Assembly: GCA_027485365.1 (NCBI GenBank)
Contig: JAIXRD010000152.1
Span: 1-17,817 of the forward strand
DNA from: Cryomorphaceae bacterium
GTDB lineage: Bacteria > Bacteroidota > Bacteroidia > Flavobacteriales_D > Crocinitomicaceae
Length of the DNA stretch: 17,817 bases
Direction of reading: 5' to 3'
Under the pieces are notes generated by a model. That model saw only the letters and a list, made by a program, of their open reading frames with translations, was not told where the DNA came from and did no database searches. Shown piece by piece: positions 8,534 to 16,262 of this stretch. The position numbers were made by a program, and so were the translations under genes. Within the stretch, counting starts at the first letter, position 1. Each line of letters starts with the position of its first letter.

Positions 8534-8537
8534 CCAC

Positions 8538-8837
8538 ATGAACATAGACGATAACCTGATTAATCACCTCAGTAATTTAGCCAAATTATCTTTTGAAGGC
8601 AGTAACAGAGAGGCATTGAAAAAGGATTTAGAGAAAATCATTGGATTCATGAATCAATTAAACACCTTAGATACAACGGATGTGGAACCACTCGTGTTCA
8701 TGACAGATGAGGTAAATCGCTTAAGAGTAGACGAAGCACATTTGGAAATTTCAAAAAATGACGCCTTGAAAAATGGTCCTAAACATGACAGCGACTACTT
8801 CCGAATTCCAAAAGTAAAAGGAAAGCACAATAATTAA
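8538..8837 (+). CDS. gatC: Aspartyl/glutamyl-tRNA(Asn/Gln) amidotransferase subunit C
   Basis: GatC is the small subunit that clamps GatA and GatB in the complex converting misacylated Glu-tRNA-Gln (or Asp-tRNA-Asn) to the correct amide. The 99-residue length is typical. Family features are the N-terminal helix (NLINHLSNLAKLSF), the second helix (LKKDLEKIIGFMNQLNTLDT), the signature DVEPL (48-52), and a C-terminal stretch RVDEAHLEI...DYFRIPKV, which wraps the partner subunits. No gatA or gatB lies nearby; scattered gat genes are common in Bacteroidota. The stop codon is shared, through TTAA, with the convergent zinc-ribbon gene. Confidence 0.95.
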   Translation: MNIDDNLINHLSNLAKLSFEGSNREALKKDLEKIIGFMNQLNTLDTTDVEPLVFMTDEVNRLRVDEAHLEISKNDALKNGPKHDSDYFRIPKVKGKHNN

Positions 8838-9196
8838 TTGATGTATCGGGATTTCTCAACAATAACACACCGATTATTCTGTTGCTTTAAGTACCCTAAC
8901 TCATAGCAAAAATAATAGGTATCCCCTTTTTGTGTTTGAAATAAATTCGTGTGATAATTAAAGTTGTACCCCATTTCAATAAGTTCAATTGTTGGCTTAA
9001 CACATTGTTTATTTAAAAGAAGCTCCTCCAGAATTCTACGATTTTTACGCAAAATTCGATTGACTTTACGAACGGTAGCGTTACTATCTTCATTCAAGCG
9101 ATTATTGAAGGTGTTTCGACAATAATCAGAACAGAATTTCTGGTCTTTTCGTCCATTTAGGACTTCATTACATTCTCGGCAATGACGATTACTCAT
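8834..9196 (-). CDS. Small zinc-ribbon protein, uncharacterised Bacteroidota family
   Basis: From ATG 9196 the protein has 120 residues; an upstream TTG at 9214 would add six. The N-terminus holds a treble-clef or zinc-ribbon type motif with Cys6, Cys9, Cys22 and Cys26 (CxxC-12-CxxxC; KFCSDYCRNTFNNRLN). A basic helical segment follows (about 46-66, VRKVNRILRKNRRILEELL). The C-terminal part (about 81-113) carries GYNFNYHTN and KGDTYYFCYELGYL, a pattern I recall from many unnamed Bacteroidota proteins of this size. The Cys cluster and basic helix suggest nucleic-acid or protein binding, but function is unknown. It shares its stop with gatC and is divergent from moxR. A weak promoter candidate (TATTTTTC, complement of 9226-9233) lies about 30 bases upstream. 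Confidence 0.75.
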   Translation of the reverse strand: MSNRHCRECNEVLNGRKDQKFCSDYCRNTFNNRLNEDSNATVRKVNRILRKNRRILEELLLNKQCVKPTIELIEMGYNFNYHTNLFQTQKGDTYYFCYELGYLKQQNNRCVIVEKSRYIN

Positions 9197-9206
9197 AGGA
9201 TAGTTG

Positions 9207-9226
9207 ATTAACAAGAATTAACAAGG
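9207..9226. repeat. Tandem 10-base repeat in the divergent zinc-ribbon/moxR intergenic region
   Basis: ATTAACAAGA is followed directly by ATTAACAAGG, two copies differing only at the last base. The spacing is about one helical turn, so both would face the same side of the DNA. It lies in the 87-base gap (9197-9283) that must hold regulation for both the zinc-ribbon gene and the moxR-bat operon. It may be an operator or chance A/T-rich sequence. I found no convincing moxR promoter in the gap. Confidence 0.45.
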
Positions 9227-9283
9227 AAAAATAAAGGAAAGCATCCAAATAGTGCCAATTTTAGGCTCGGAAAAAAGACGCAA

Positions 9284-10306
9284 ATGGAAAATAATGTAAA
9301 TCAAGAAATGCATCGAACAGAACAATTACGGCAAATTGCCGAAAAAATTGCGCTTGAGCATCAAGTATTGTCAATTCTTAAAAACGAAATTTCAAAAAAA
9401 ATTGTCGGACAACACCAACTAATTGACCGTCTAATCATTGCTTTATTATCCAATGGACATATTCTGCTTGAAGGGGTTCCAGGTTTAGCTAAAACGCTTG
9501 CCATAAAAACATTAGCCGAGGCAGTTGATGGTACGTTTAACAGAATTCAGTTCACTCCAGACCTACTTCCGGCTGATTTAACCGGCACGCAAATCTATCA
9601 GCAAAAAGCAGAAAAATTCGTTGTAAAAAGAGGACCAGTCTTTGCATCTTTTGTCCTAGCGGATGAAATAAACAGAGCTCCAGCCAAAGTTCAAAGCGCC
9701 TTATTGGAAGCCATGCAGGAAAGACAAGTAACTATAGGCGATGAAACCTTTATGTTGCCCTCTCCATTTCTTGTAATGGCTACTCAAAATCCTATTGAAC
9801 AAGAAGGCACTTATCCGCTACCGGAAGCACAAGTAGACCGATTTATGCTTAAAGTAACTATCGGATATCCATCCAAAGAGGAAGAATTATTAATTATTAG
9901 AAACCATATTAACCCCTCTTCGAATATGAAGGTGAATCCTGTCCTATCGTTGGTTGACATCGAACGGATGAGATCCCTTGTGGAACAAATATACATGGAT
10001 GATAAAATTGAACGGTACATTGTATCCTTGATATTTGCAACCAGAAACCCTGCGGAATATGGCGCAGGTGACCTAGCGAATTACCTGTCTTTTGGGGCCT
10101 CACCCAGAGGGAGTATCAACCTAGCAATGGCCGCAAAAGCCCACGCATTCCTGAAAGGGCGAGCATTCGTTATTCCCGATGATGTACAAGCCATGGCTAT
10201 GGATGTACTAAAACATCGAATTGGTCTTACCTATGAAGCAGAAGTGGCTAATTTGAAATCCGACGACCTAATCCAACAACTTGTTTCTCGCATCGAAGTT
10301 CCTTAA
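9284..10306 (+). CDS. moxR: MoxR-family AAA+ ATPase
   Basis: MoxR ATPases are cytoplasmic AAA+ chaperones usually encoded beside vWA-domain proteins, which they are thought to mature or load with metal or cofactor. The 340-residue protein has every functional motif: Walker A GVPGLAKT (64-71), a MoxR-type Walker B LADEIN (125-130), sensor 1 ATQNP (166-170), the arginine-finger region EAQVDRF (181-187), and sensor 2 GASPRG (271-276). The ATG at 9284 gives an N-terminal helical extension of about 30 residues before the AAA module, common in Bacteroidota homologues. It is the first gene of the bat operon, with three bases to the DUF58 gene. I see no clear promoter or Shine-Dalgarno sequence before it. 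Confidence 0.96.
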   Translation: MENNVNQEMHRTEQLRQIAEKIALEHQVLSILKNEISKKIVGQHQLIDRLIIALLSNGHILLEGVPGLAKTLAIKTLAEAVDGTFNRIQFTPDLLPADLTGTQIYQQKAEKFVVKRGPVFASFVLADEINRAPAKVQSALLEAMQERQVTIGDETFMLPSPFLVMATQNPIEQEGTYPLPEAQVDRFMLKVTIGYPSKEEELLIIRNHINPSSNMKVNPVLSLVDIERMRSLVEQIYMDDKIERYIVSLIFATRNPAEYGAGDLANYLSFGASPRGSINLAMAAKAHAFLKGRAFVIPDDVQAMAMDVLKHRIGLTYEAEVANLKSDDLIQQLVSRIEVP

Positions 10307-10309
10307 TTC

Positions 10310-11179
10310 ATGAACAGAGAAGAAATACTGAAACGGATTCGAACGATTGAAATAGCCACCAAAGGACTCCGGAGAGATTTATATTCAGGTCAATATAAAA
10401 CGGCATTCAAAGGACGAGGTATGTCTTTTGCCGAGGTTCGCGATTACCAATATGGAGATGAAATACGTACCATAGATTGGAATGTCACCGCTCGATATAA
10501 CACACCCTACGTAAAAGTATTTGAGGAGGAACGCGAATTATCTGTAATGGTATTAGTTGATGTGTCTGCTTCGTTTTATTACGGTACAGATCACCATTCT
10601 AAAATTGAAAAAGCCGTAGAATTTTTAGCCACCATCGCCTTTTCTGCCCTTGTAAACAATGACAAAACGGGGGCTATTTTCTTCTCGAATGATGTAGAAT
10701 GCTATATCCCACCAAAAAAAGGACGGGAACACATCTTATATATGATTGACCGCCTCATTGCGTTCAACCCCGTTCATAAAGGCACAACGCTAAGCGCACC
10801 ATTAAAAGCGCTTCGACAGACCCAAAAAAAGCGTGCAATTTGTTTCTTAGTCACTGATTTTGTAGATGAATCACTCAACCTTGATGAATTATACTTAACA
10901 AAAAAATATCATGACTTAATTGGTGTAAAAATCAATGACCCAAGTGAAAAAGAACTACGCATTCCTGCTATTTATCAAGTAGTCAACCCCGAAACCGGTA
11001 AAACCGAATGGGTTAATGGATTTTCTCAGTATTTCAAACGAGCCTTTAAATCCAACTTTCTTGCACATGAAGAAAAAGTAGAAAACGACTTAAAAACACG
11101 GGGCATACCATTAATAAATTTACAAACCAATACATCGATCATAGAACCCTTAACTGCATTTTTTAACCAACGAAAATGA
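10310..11179 (+). CDS. DUF58 domain protein (vWA-like), MoxR partner
   Basis: DUF58 proteins nearly always sit directly behind moxR and are believed to be its vWA-type partner; the molecular activity is not settled. The 289-residue protein has no signal peptide or TM segment, so it should be cytoplasmic or peripheral. The DUF58 signature is clear: VRDYQYGDEIRTIDWNVTAR (43-62) followed by FEEERELSV. The vWA-like metal motif DVSAS (84-88) is intact. A later strand LVTDF (about 180-184) fits the vWA fold. Its TGA stop overlaps the next start by four bases (ATGA at 11176-11179), indicating translational coupling. Confidence 0.93.
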   Translation: MNREEILKRIRTIEIATKGLRRDLYSGQYKTAFKGRGMSFAEVRDYQYGDEIRTIDWNVTARYNTPYVKVFEEERELSVMVLVDVSASFYYGTDHHSKIEKAVEFLATIAFSALVNNDKTGAIFFSNDVECYIPPKKGREHILYMIDRLIAFNPVHKGTTLSAPLKALRQTQKKRAICFLVTDFVDESLNLDELYLTKKYHDLIGVKINDPSEKELRIPAIYQVVNPETGKTEWVNGFSQYFKRAFKSNFLAHEEKVENDLKTRGIPLINLQTNTSIIEPLTAFFNQRK

Positions 11180-12120
11180 AACAACTCGTTCTATTTGTTG
11201 CATTAATTTCTGCACCGTGGCTAACCGTGGCTCAAGAACCGAACACCTATGTTTCAAGTAAAGAAATAACTGTCGGCGGAATCCTTGAAGTTCAATACGA
11301 AATAAGTCTACTAAAGAATCAGGACATAGCGTTCAATCCACCCCGGGGATATTTTCCTTGCAACCGAATTTCCGCCAAGTCCAATTTAAAGGGAACGGAA
11401 TTTAAGGATTTGGAAATATTGAGCTATAGCGACACCATAATCGATTCGGGCGGATCTAAGCTTTGGCGAGCCAATTTTAAATTAATTCCATGGGACACAG
11501 GCACTCTTGTTCTCCAGCCACTTCCCTATTCCATGGATAGTCAAATGAGCTATTTTACATCAATCCTAGTACAATCGAGCTTTGTTCCTGCTAAAAAAGG
11601 AATGCGTATTTACGACATTAACGAATCAAATACACCCTTTAAAAAAGAGCTCGTTTGGACAGAACTCATATCCAAATATTGGTGGATCCCGTTGCTCTTA
11701 TTACTCATAGGATTATTCATTGTAGTTTACAAAAAAAGGACTAAGGGTTCACCGATCGAACCCGAATCCTTGACGGTGAAGCAGCAGACCCTTCAATCCA
11801 TTGAAAAATTAGTGGCTAAACAGCAATGGAGCACAGACCAGAAACTCCATTATACGGAATTGAGTTTTATTCTTCGCTGGTACTTGTCAACCCGTTACAA
11901 TATAAATTTATTAGAACGAACAACCTTTGAAACCATCTTGCTACTTAAGGCACTAAAATTAGATGAATACCTCATTACACAGATAAGCTTGATTTTTAAC
12001 GAAGTAGATGCAGTGAAATTCGCTAATAGCGAACTCCCCGCGAGTGACCATGAAAAATTAATTGAATGGTCGAAAGAAGTAGTAATTATCAGCAGCCCTG
12101 TAGAAACATCCCATGTTTAA
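11176..12120 (+). CDS. Bat-operon membrane protein with DUF4381-like cytoplasmic module
   Basis: The 314-residue protein has a signal peptide with a likely cut after TVA (residue 19), an extracytoplasmic beta-rich domain (about 20-165), one TM helix (about 169-187, WWIPLLLLLIGLFIVVYKK) and a cytoplasmic helical domain. The cytoplasmic part contains LHYTELSFILRWYLSTRYNI, then ERTTFETI and AVKFANSELP, the pattern of DUF4381-type proteins found in moxR/vWA operons. The architecture resembles BatD (signal, beta domain, TM, helical tail), so it may be a smaller BatD-like subunit linking periplasmic and cytoplasmic parts. Function is unproven. It overlaps the DUF58 gene by 4 bases and batA by 8 bases. 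Confidence 0.8.
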   Translation: MKQLVLFVALISAPWLTVAQEPNTYVSSKEITVGGILEVQYEISLLKNQDIAFNPPRGYFPCNRISAKSNLKGTEFKDLEILSYSDTIIDSGGSKLWRANFKLIPWDTGTLVLQPLPYSMDSQMSYFTSILVQSSFVPAKKGMRIYDINESNTPFKKELVWTELISKYWWIPLLLLLIGLFIVVYKKRTKGSPIEPESLTVKQQTLQSIEKLVAKQQWSTDQKLHYTELSFILRWYLSTRYNINLLERTTFETILLLKALKLDEYLITQISLIFNEVDAVKFANSELPASDHEKLIEWSKEVVIISSPVETSHV

Positions 12121-13150
12121 TCGTTGGAATTTAAATATAAACCAATATGAGTACTTAGAACCAACTTGGTTTTGGGCACTATTGCTTGTTCCAATCGTCG
12201 CGGGTTGGTTGTATTTCTTGGATCGTCGACGAGGCGGGGATTGGAAGTATAACGGTGCTATTCAAAACTTAAATGGAGGTAAATTCAATTTCTTATCACT
12301 ATTTCGCTCCTGTATTGTATTCCTACCCGCTGCCGCACTCACCTTGCTGATTATTGCTATGGCTAAACCTTATTCATGGCAGCAAAGCGACCAAAAGCAT
12401 GAAGAAAACAAATTCGGAATCGACATCATGCTAGCGATGGATGTTTCTATGTCAATGTATGCAACAGACTTTAAACCGAATCGCTTGGAGGCTGCGAAAG
12501 AAGTTGCGATAGACTTTATTAATGGCCGAAACGGTGATAAAATAGGGCTGGTGCAATATGCCGGAGAAGCGTTTACAAGTTGCCCACCAACACTTGATTA
12601 CCCCATTTTAATTGCGCAACTAACTAAAGCAGATGGAATGGAAATGGAACCGGGAACTGCCATCGGAACAGGATTAGGTACAGCCGTTGTGCAACTTAGA
12701 AATGATGAATTAAAATCTAAAGTAATTATTTTACTCACGGATGGAAGTAATAATTCCGGCGATATTAGTCCGGAAGATGCCGCGCTATTGGCGAGAGAAA
12801 AAAATATTTGTGTGTATACAATAGGCATAGGTAGTAATGGCGTTGCCCCCACTCCAATTATGACTTCAACTGGAATAATCTACGAAAACATGCCGGTTGA
12901 AATTGATGAGCAAACCCCAACACAAATTGCAACAAGTACTGGAGGAATGTATTTCCGAGCTACAGACAAGGATGGACTAAAAAAAATATATGAGCAGATT
13001 GAGGTGATGGAAAAACGGAAAATCACACATAAGGTAGTTCAAGCTGACCCTCCTCCAACCCCTCAAGCATTTTTAAACTGGGCATTAGTGTTCATGCTGA
13101 TTTACTTGACCGCATCGTCATTTTTATATTTACCTCAAATAAATGAGTAA
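12113..13150 (+). CDS. batA: BatA, membrane-anchored vWA-domain protein
   Basis: BatA belongs to the Bacteroides aerotolerance (Bat) set. The 345-residue protein has two N-terminal TM helices (about 18-34 and 66-84), a vWA domain (about 103-300) and a C-terminal TM helix (about 323-341), the standard BatA layout. The metal site is intact: DVSMS (110-114), Thr182 in PGTAIG, and Asp210 in LLTDGSNNSG. The later segments GVAPTPIM, NMPVEID and TGGMYFRATD are typical of BatA. The vWA face should bind partners in a metal-dependent way; no enzyme activity is expected. The start overlaps the preceding gene by eight bases (ATGTTTAA) and the end overlaps batB by eight bases (ATGAGTAA). Confidence 0.95.
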   Translation: MFNRWNLNINQYEYLEPTWFWALLLVPIVAGWLYFLDRRRGGDWKYNGAIQNLNGGKFNFLSLFRSCIVFLPAAALTLLIIAMAKPYSWQQSDQKHEENKFGIDIMLAMDVSMSMYATDFKPNRLEAAKEVAIDFINGRNGDKIGLVQYAGEAFTSCPPTLDYPILIAQLTKADGMEMEPGTAIGTGLGTAVVQLRNDELKSKVIILLTDGSNNSGDISPEDAALLAREKNICVYTIGIGSNGVAPTPIMTSTGIIYENMPVEIDEQTPTQIATSTGGMYFRATDKDGLKKIYEQIEVMEKRKITHKVVQADPPPTPQAFLNWALVFMLIYLTASSFLYLPQINE

Positions 13151-14255
13151 GAACATGAAAATGAGGACATACATAGTATACAGTTTCGTATCCATTGGGG
13201 TGATTTTACTTATTCTTGGTGGACTCAATTATTATTTTAGTCAAAGCCCTCAAGGTAAATCAACACTAATCTTCACAAAGCCCGCATATCTATATTTGTT
13301 TTGGATTGTTCCAGTCACCTATCTTGCCTATTATAGAAATCAACGCATAAAAGAAACCTTAAAAAAACAATATGGCAGTCCGTTATATAATAAAGAAATA
13401 AACCCAATTAAAACGACTGTATCGCAGTTTTTTCTGACCTTGAGTATAAGTTTTGTAATTATTGCTTTAGCACAACCGGTATTTGGAAAAAAGAAAGTTA
13501 AAGGGGTATCTAAATCGTTAGAAATCGCCATATGCTTGGATATATCCAATTCCATGAATGTTAGGGATTTGCAAGGTCAATCCAGAATTGAAGTAGCAAA
13601 ACGGACCATTGGCGGCTTAATTAATCAACTGTCGGGTGAAAAAATAGGGCTGTGTGTATTCGCAGGAGACGCTATGGTTCAATTACCCTTGACATCCGAT
13701 TATCAGACCGCACAACTGTTTACTGAAGAAATACAATCAAGCTACATTTCAAATCAAGGAACGAATATTATTGAAGCATTGGAAACAAGTGTCTTAATGT
13801 TCTCAAAGAATAATGAGCCCAAGTGTATTCTTATGATTAGCGATGGGGAGGATCATGAAAATCAGCAAAGTGAGATTTATAATTTCATTCGGGAACAACA
13901 AATTGCATTTTATGGAATTGGAATTGGTTCAACCCATGGTGGACCTATTCCAGAGGATCCGCAAGATCCTAATTCAGCGAATAAAAGAGATGCGAACGGA
14001 TTCACAGTGAATTCAGCGCCTAATCCTAATTTTATAAAAGATTTGGCCAATCGCCTGAATGGAACTGCAATAATTACCAGTGAAGCTTATCCAGATTTGG
14101 ATGCGATATTAACAGAAATTAACCACGCAAAATCAACAAAATCACGAAATTTGGACTTTGAAATCAAGGCTAGTATTTACGAATACGCCGTGTTGCTTGC
14201 ATTGATCTCTTTAAGCGGTTGGATTTTAGTTAAAGGAATTAAAGCGAATGAATAA
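13143..14255 (+). CDS. batB: BatB, membrane-anchored vWA-domain protein
   Basis: This is a second Bat vWA protein and a paralogue of BatA. The 370-residue protein has TM segments at about 9-31, 47-63 and 93-111, a vWA domain (about 125-330) and a C-terminal TM helix (about 345-364). The metal site is intact: DISNS (133-137), Thr207 in NQGTNI, and Asp234 in ISDGEDHE. The insert GGPIPEDPQD and the NGFTVNSAPN turn are typical of BatB. Compared with BatA it has one extra N-terminal TM helix, so its N-terminus should face the opposite side. The start at 13143 overlaps batA by eight bases; Met5 or Met7 are possible alternative starts that change little. BatA and BatB are thought to form a heteromer. 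Confidence 0.94.
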   Translation: MSKNMKMRTYIVYSFVSIGVILLILGGLNYYFSQSPQGKSTLIFTKPAYLYLFWIVPVTYLAYYRNQRIKETLKKQYGSPLYNKEINPIKTTVSQFFLTLSISFVIIALAQPVFGKKKVKGVSKSLEIAICLDISNSMNVRDLQGQSRIEVAKRTIGGLINQLSGEKIGLCVFAGDAMVQLPLTSDYQTAQLFTEEIQSSYISNQGTNIIEALETSVLMFSKNNEPKCILMISDGEDHENQQSEIYNFIREQQIAFYGIGIGSTHGGPIPEDPQDPNSANKRDANGFTVNSAPNPNFIKDLANRLNGTAIITSEAYPDLDAILTEINHAKSTKSRNLDFEIKASIYEYAVLLALISLSGWILVKGIKANE

Positions 14256-14937
14256 ACATTACCTTGTTCTTTGTATTGGATTTATCATTCATTGGGGATT
14301 TGCCCAACAATGGGTAGATTCCATTGACGCTGCCCGCCATGCTTATCATAAAAAAAACTACGCAGACGCTGAACGGATATACAAATCACAATACGAAAAG
14401 GCGAAATCAAAAGGAGGAATTGATGAAGAACTTGCTCAAACAAAGTATCGTCAACGAGATTACAAAGGAGCCATTCACTTTTATCAAAAAAAATTAAAGT
14501 CGGTAAAGAACAAGACCGAAAAAGCCCGAATAAAACACAACCTTGGAAATTCATATTTTGAAAAAGGTGACTACGCCAAGGCTATTAACGCATATAAAGA
14601 AGCTTTGAGGTTGAATCCTTCTAATGATAAAACAAGGTACAACCTTAGCGAAGCTATTCGTCAGCAGCAAAATCAAGAACAGAAAAACAAACCAAACAAG
14701 CAAAACAGCCCCAAAAAAAATCCATCGGATTCAAAGCAAAAAAATGAACCAAAAAGCGGAAATAACAACAATAAGAATTCCAATAAAAACGGACAATCAA
14801 GCCAAAGTAAACTTCCCAAAAAAGAAGTAGAACGAAAATTAGATGAGCTTGCAAGAAAAGAAGGAGAAACTCGAAGAAAGATGGGCAATGGGAAAAGTAA
14901 GACTAAATCCAAAAATTCGTCGAATAAAGATTGGTAA
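14248..14937 (+). CDS. batC: BatC, periplasmic TPR protein with basic low-complexity tail
   Basis: The 229-residue protein has a signal peptide (cut after GFA, residue 19) and TPR helices at about 23-56, 58-90 and 93-126; the last unit (NLGNSYFEKGDYAKAINAYK) is a textbook TPR. A Lys/Asn/Gln/Ser-rich stretch (about 139-190) without predicted structure follows, then a conserved-looking motif VERKLDELARKEGETRRKMG (194-213) and another basic tail. BatC proteins typically keep a LDAL..KE-type motif after such a linker, so that motif probably binds a partner. TPRs would scaffold the Bat complex in the periplasm. An A8 run at 14713-14720 makes the linker prone to slippage, but the frame is intact. 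It overlaps batB by eight bases and batD by one (TAATG). Confidence 0.9.
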   Translation: MNKHYLVLCIGFIIHWGFAQQWVDSIDAARHAYHKKNYADAERIYKSQYEKAKSKGGIDEELAQTKYRQRDYKGAIHFYQKKLKSVKNKTEKARIKHNLGNSYFEKGDYAKAINAYKEALRLNPSNDKTRYNLSEAIRQQQNQEQKNKPNKQNSPKKNPSDSKQKNEPKSGNNNNKNSNKNGQSSQSKLPKKEVERKLDELARKEGETRRKMGNGKSKTKSKNSSNKDW

Positions 14938-16262
14938 TGACTAAACTATTTACACTTGTTTTAATTGGAATCGTTTGCATTTTACATGCCCAAAAACCTA
15001 TTGTAAAATTAGAGGTTGACCAAACGAAAATCACCCTTGGTTATGAATTAATAATCACGGTTAAATCGAATATTGAAGGTGAAATAACCATTAACTTCCC
15101 TTCGGAATTTGTCAGAGGTTACGATGTAATGAGCGGGATGGAACAAGAAGTTGATTATAATACTGGTATCGTTAACACCATTAGTTATTATTCTCAGAAT
15201 GGAAGTTTTAAAAAGACAGGAACGTTCAGCATTGGTCCGGCCTACGTTAAACGAGGTAAGCATGTATTCAAATCAAATATGGTCCAAGTAATTGTACAAA
15301 AAGAAAATGTCGATAATGGCAATGGAACCATATCTTCTAAACAACTCAAACAACTTGCTTTTGGCGTAATTGAAGTAAACAAAACATCGCTCTACGAAGG
15401 CGAACCCTTAATTGTCCAAGCCAAAGTGTATTCACGATTCGCTCCAACAAGTATTGAAGATTATCAAACCTATAAAATTGACCAGAGTTTAGATAAGCAA
15501 GCATTGGATAATGCACAAAACTTAACAGCACGTAAAGAAACAGTAAAAGGTGTGGGAATGTATGTTATTACACACGACAAAAATCTCCTCTTCCCAACCG
15601 GTAGTGGTGCCTTACAAATTAACCCATTTAAACTCGTACTGCGACAACACTTTGATGGCTTGGCGGTGGTATCTACCGGCGCGAATGTTAATGTTAAGCC
15701 ATTGCCTAACAATGCGCCAAAATCCTTTATAGGCTTTGTTGGTTCGTTAGAGGCAAAATGCCAATATAGTGGGACTTGTGATAAAAAAGGGGACATCTTA
15801 AAACTTGAGCTCGTTCTCACTGGAAAAGGTAATTTGCACAATGTTGATGCGCCAAAGTTAAAATTAAGCAAAGGACTCATTCAATTTGGTAAACCCGCCT
15901 TAACCGAAGCCTATTCTTTTGGTGCTCAGGGAGCTGAAGGTAAAATGATTTATAATTACACACTACAGTCTACTAATAACGAAAGAAAGGAAATTAATGA
16001 CCTCTTAATTAGTTATTTCAACCCAGAGAAAGAAGCGTATGTTACGCTTACATTGGATGGTTTCAAATCCACTGATGTTCAAACGAACACCCCAATCACA
16101 AAAAAAGGAACAACTACGGTGATTAAACCGGAAAAGATAAACAAACCTACAGAACCCGCTTCTTCAAATAAAAATGTAATCACCTGGGGGATTCTTTCCT
16201 TAGTGTCTGTATTATTTCTAGCCACCATTGGATTGAGCTATCTTCGTAAGAAACCGGTATAA
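14937..16262 (+). CDS. batD: BatD, N-terminal and TM part, ended by an in-frame TAA
   Basis: BatD is a large Bat-operon protein with a periplasmic beta-sandwich region and a short cytoplasmic helical tail. I start it at ATG 14937, which overlaps the batC stop by one base; a TTG at 14931 is also in frame. Up to the TAA there are 441 residues: a signal peptide (MTKLFTLVLIGIVCILHAQ), repeated immunoglobulin-like beta domains (about 20-400; VDQTKITLGYELIITV, VNKTSLYEGEPLIVQAKVYS), and one TM helix (about 413-435). The stop comes immediately behind the positively charged border LRKKPV. The same frame then remains open for 121 more codons with BatD-tail character (separate entry), so the natural gene would be about 563 residues, close to the family norm. 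The protein made here probably lacks its cytoplasmic part unless the stop is an error or is read through. Confidence 0.85.
   Translation: MTKLFTLVLIGIVCILHAQKPIVKLEVDQTKITLGYELIITVKSNIEGEITINFPSEFVRGYDVMSGMEQEVDYNTGIVNTISYYSQNGSFKKTGTFSIGPAYVKRGKHVFKSNMVQVIVQKENVDNGNGTISSKQLKQLAFGVIEVNKTSLYEGEPLIVQAKVYSRFAPTSIEDYQTYKIDQSLDKQALDNAQNLTARKETVKGVGMYVITHDKNLLFPTGSGALQINPFKLVLRQHFDGLAVVSTGANVNVKPLPNNAPKSFIGFVGSLEAKCQYSGTCDKKGDILKLELVLTGKGNLHNVDAPKLKLSKGLIQFGKPALTEAYSFGAQGAEGKMIYNYTLQSTNNERKEINDLLISYFNPEKEAYVTLTLDGFKSTDVQTNTPITKKGTTTVIKPEKINKPTEPASSNKNVITWGILSLVSVLFLATIGLSYLRKKPV

Noticed and set aside
14660..14830. A-rich low-complexity stretch as a possible repeat array or noncoding element.
   Set aside because: It is in frame within batC and encodes the Lys/Asn/Gln linker; there is no regular DNA repeat unit.
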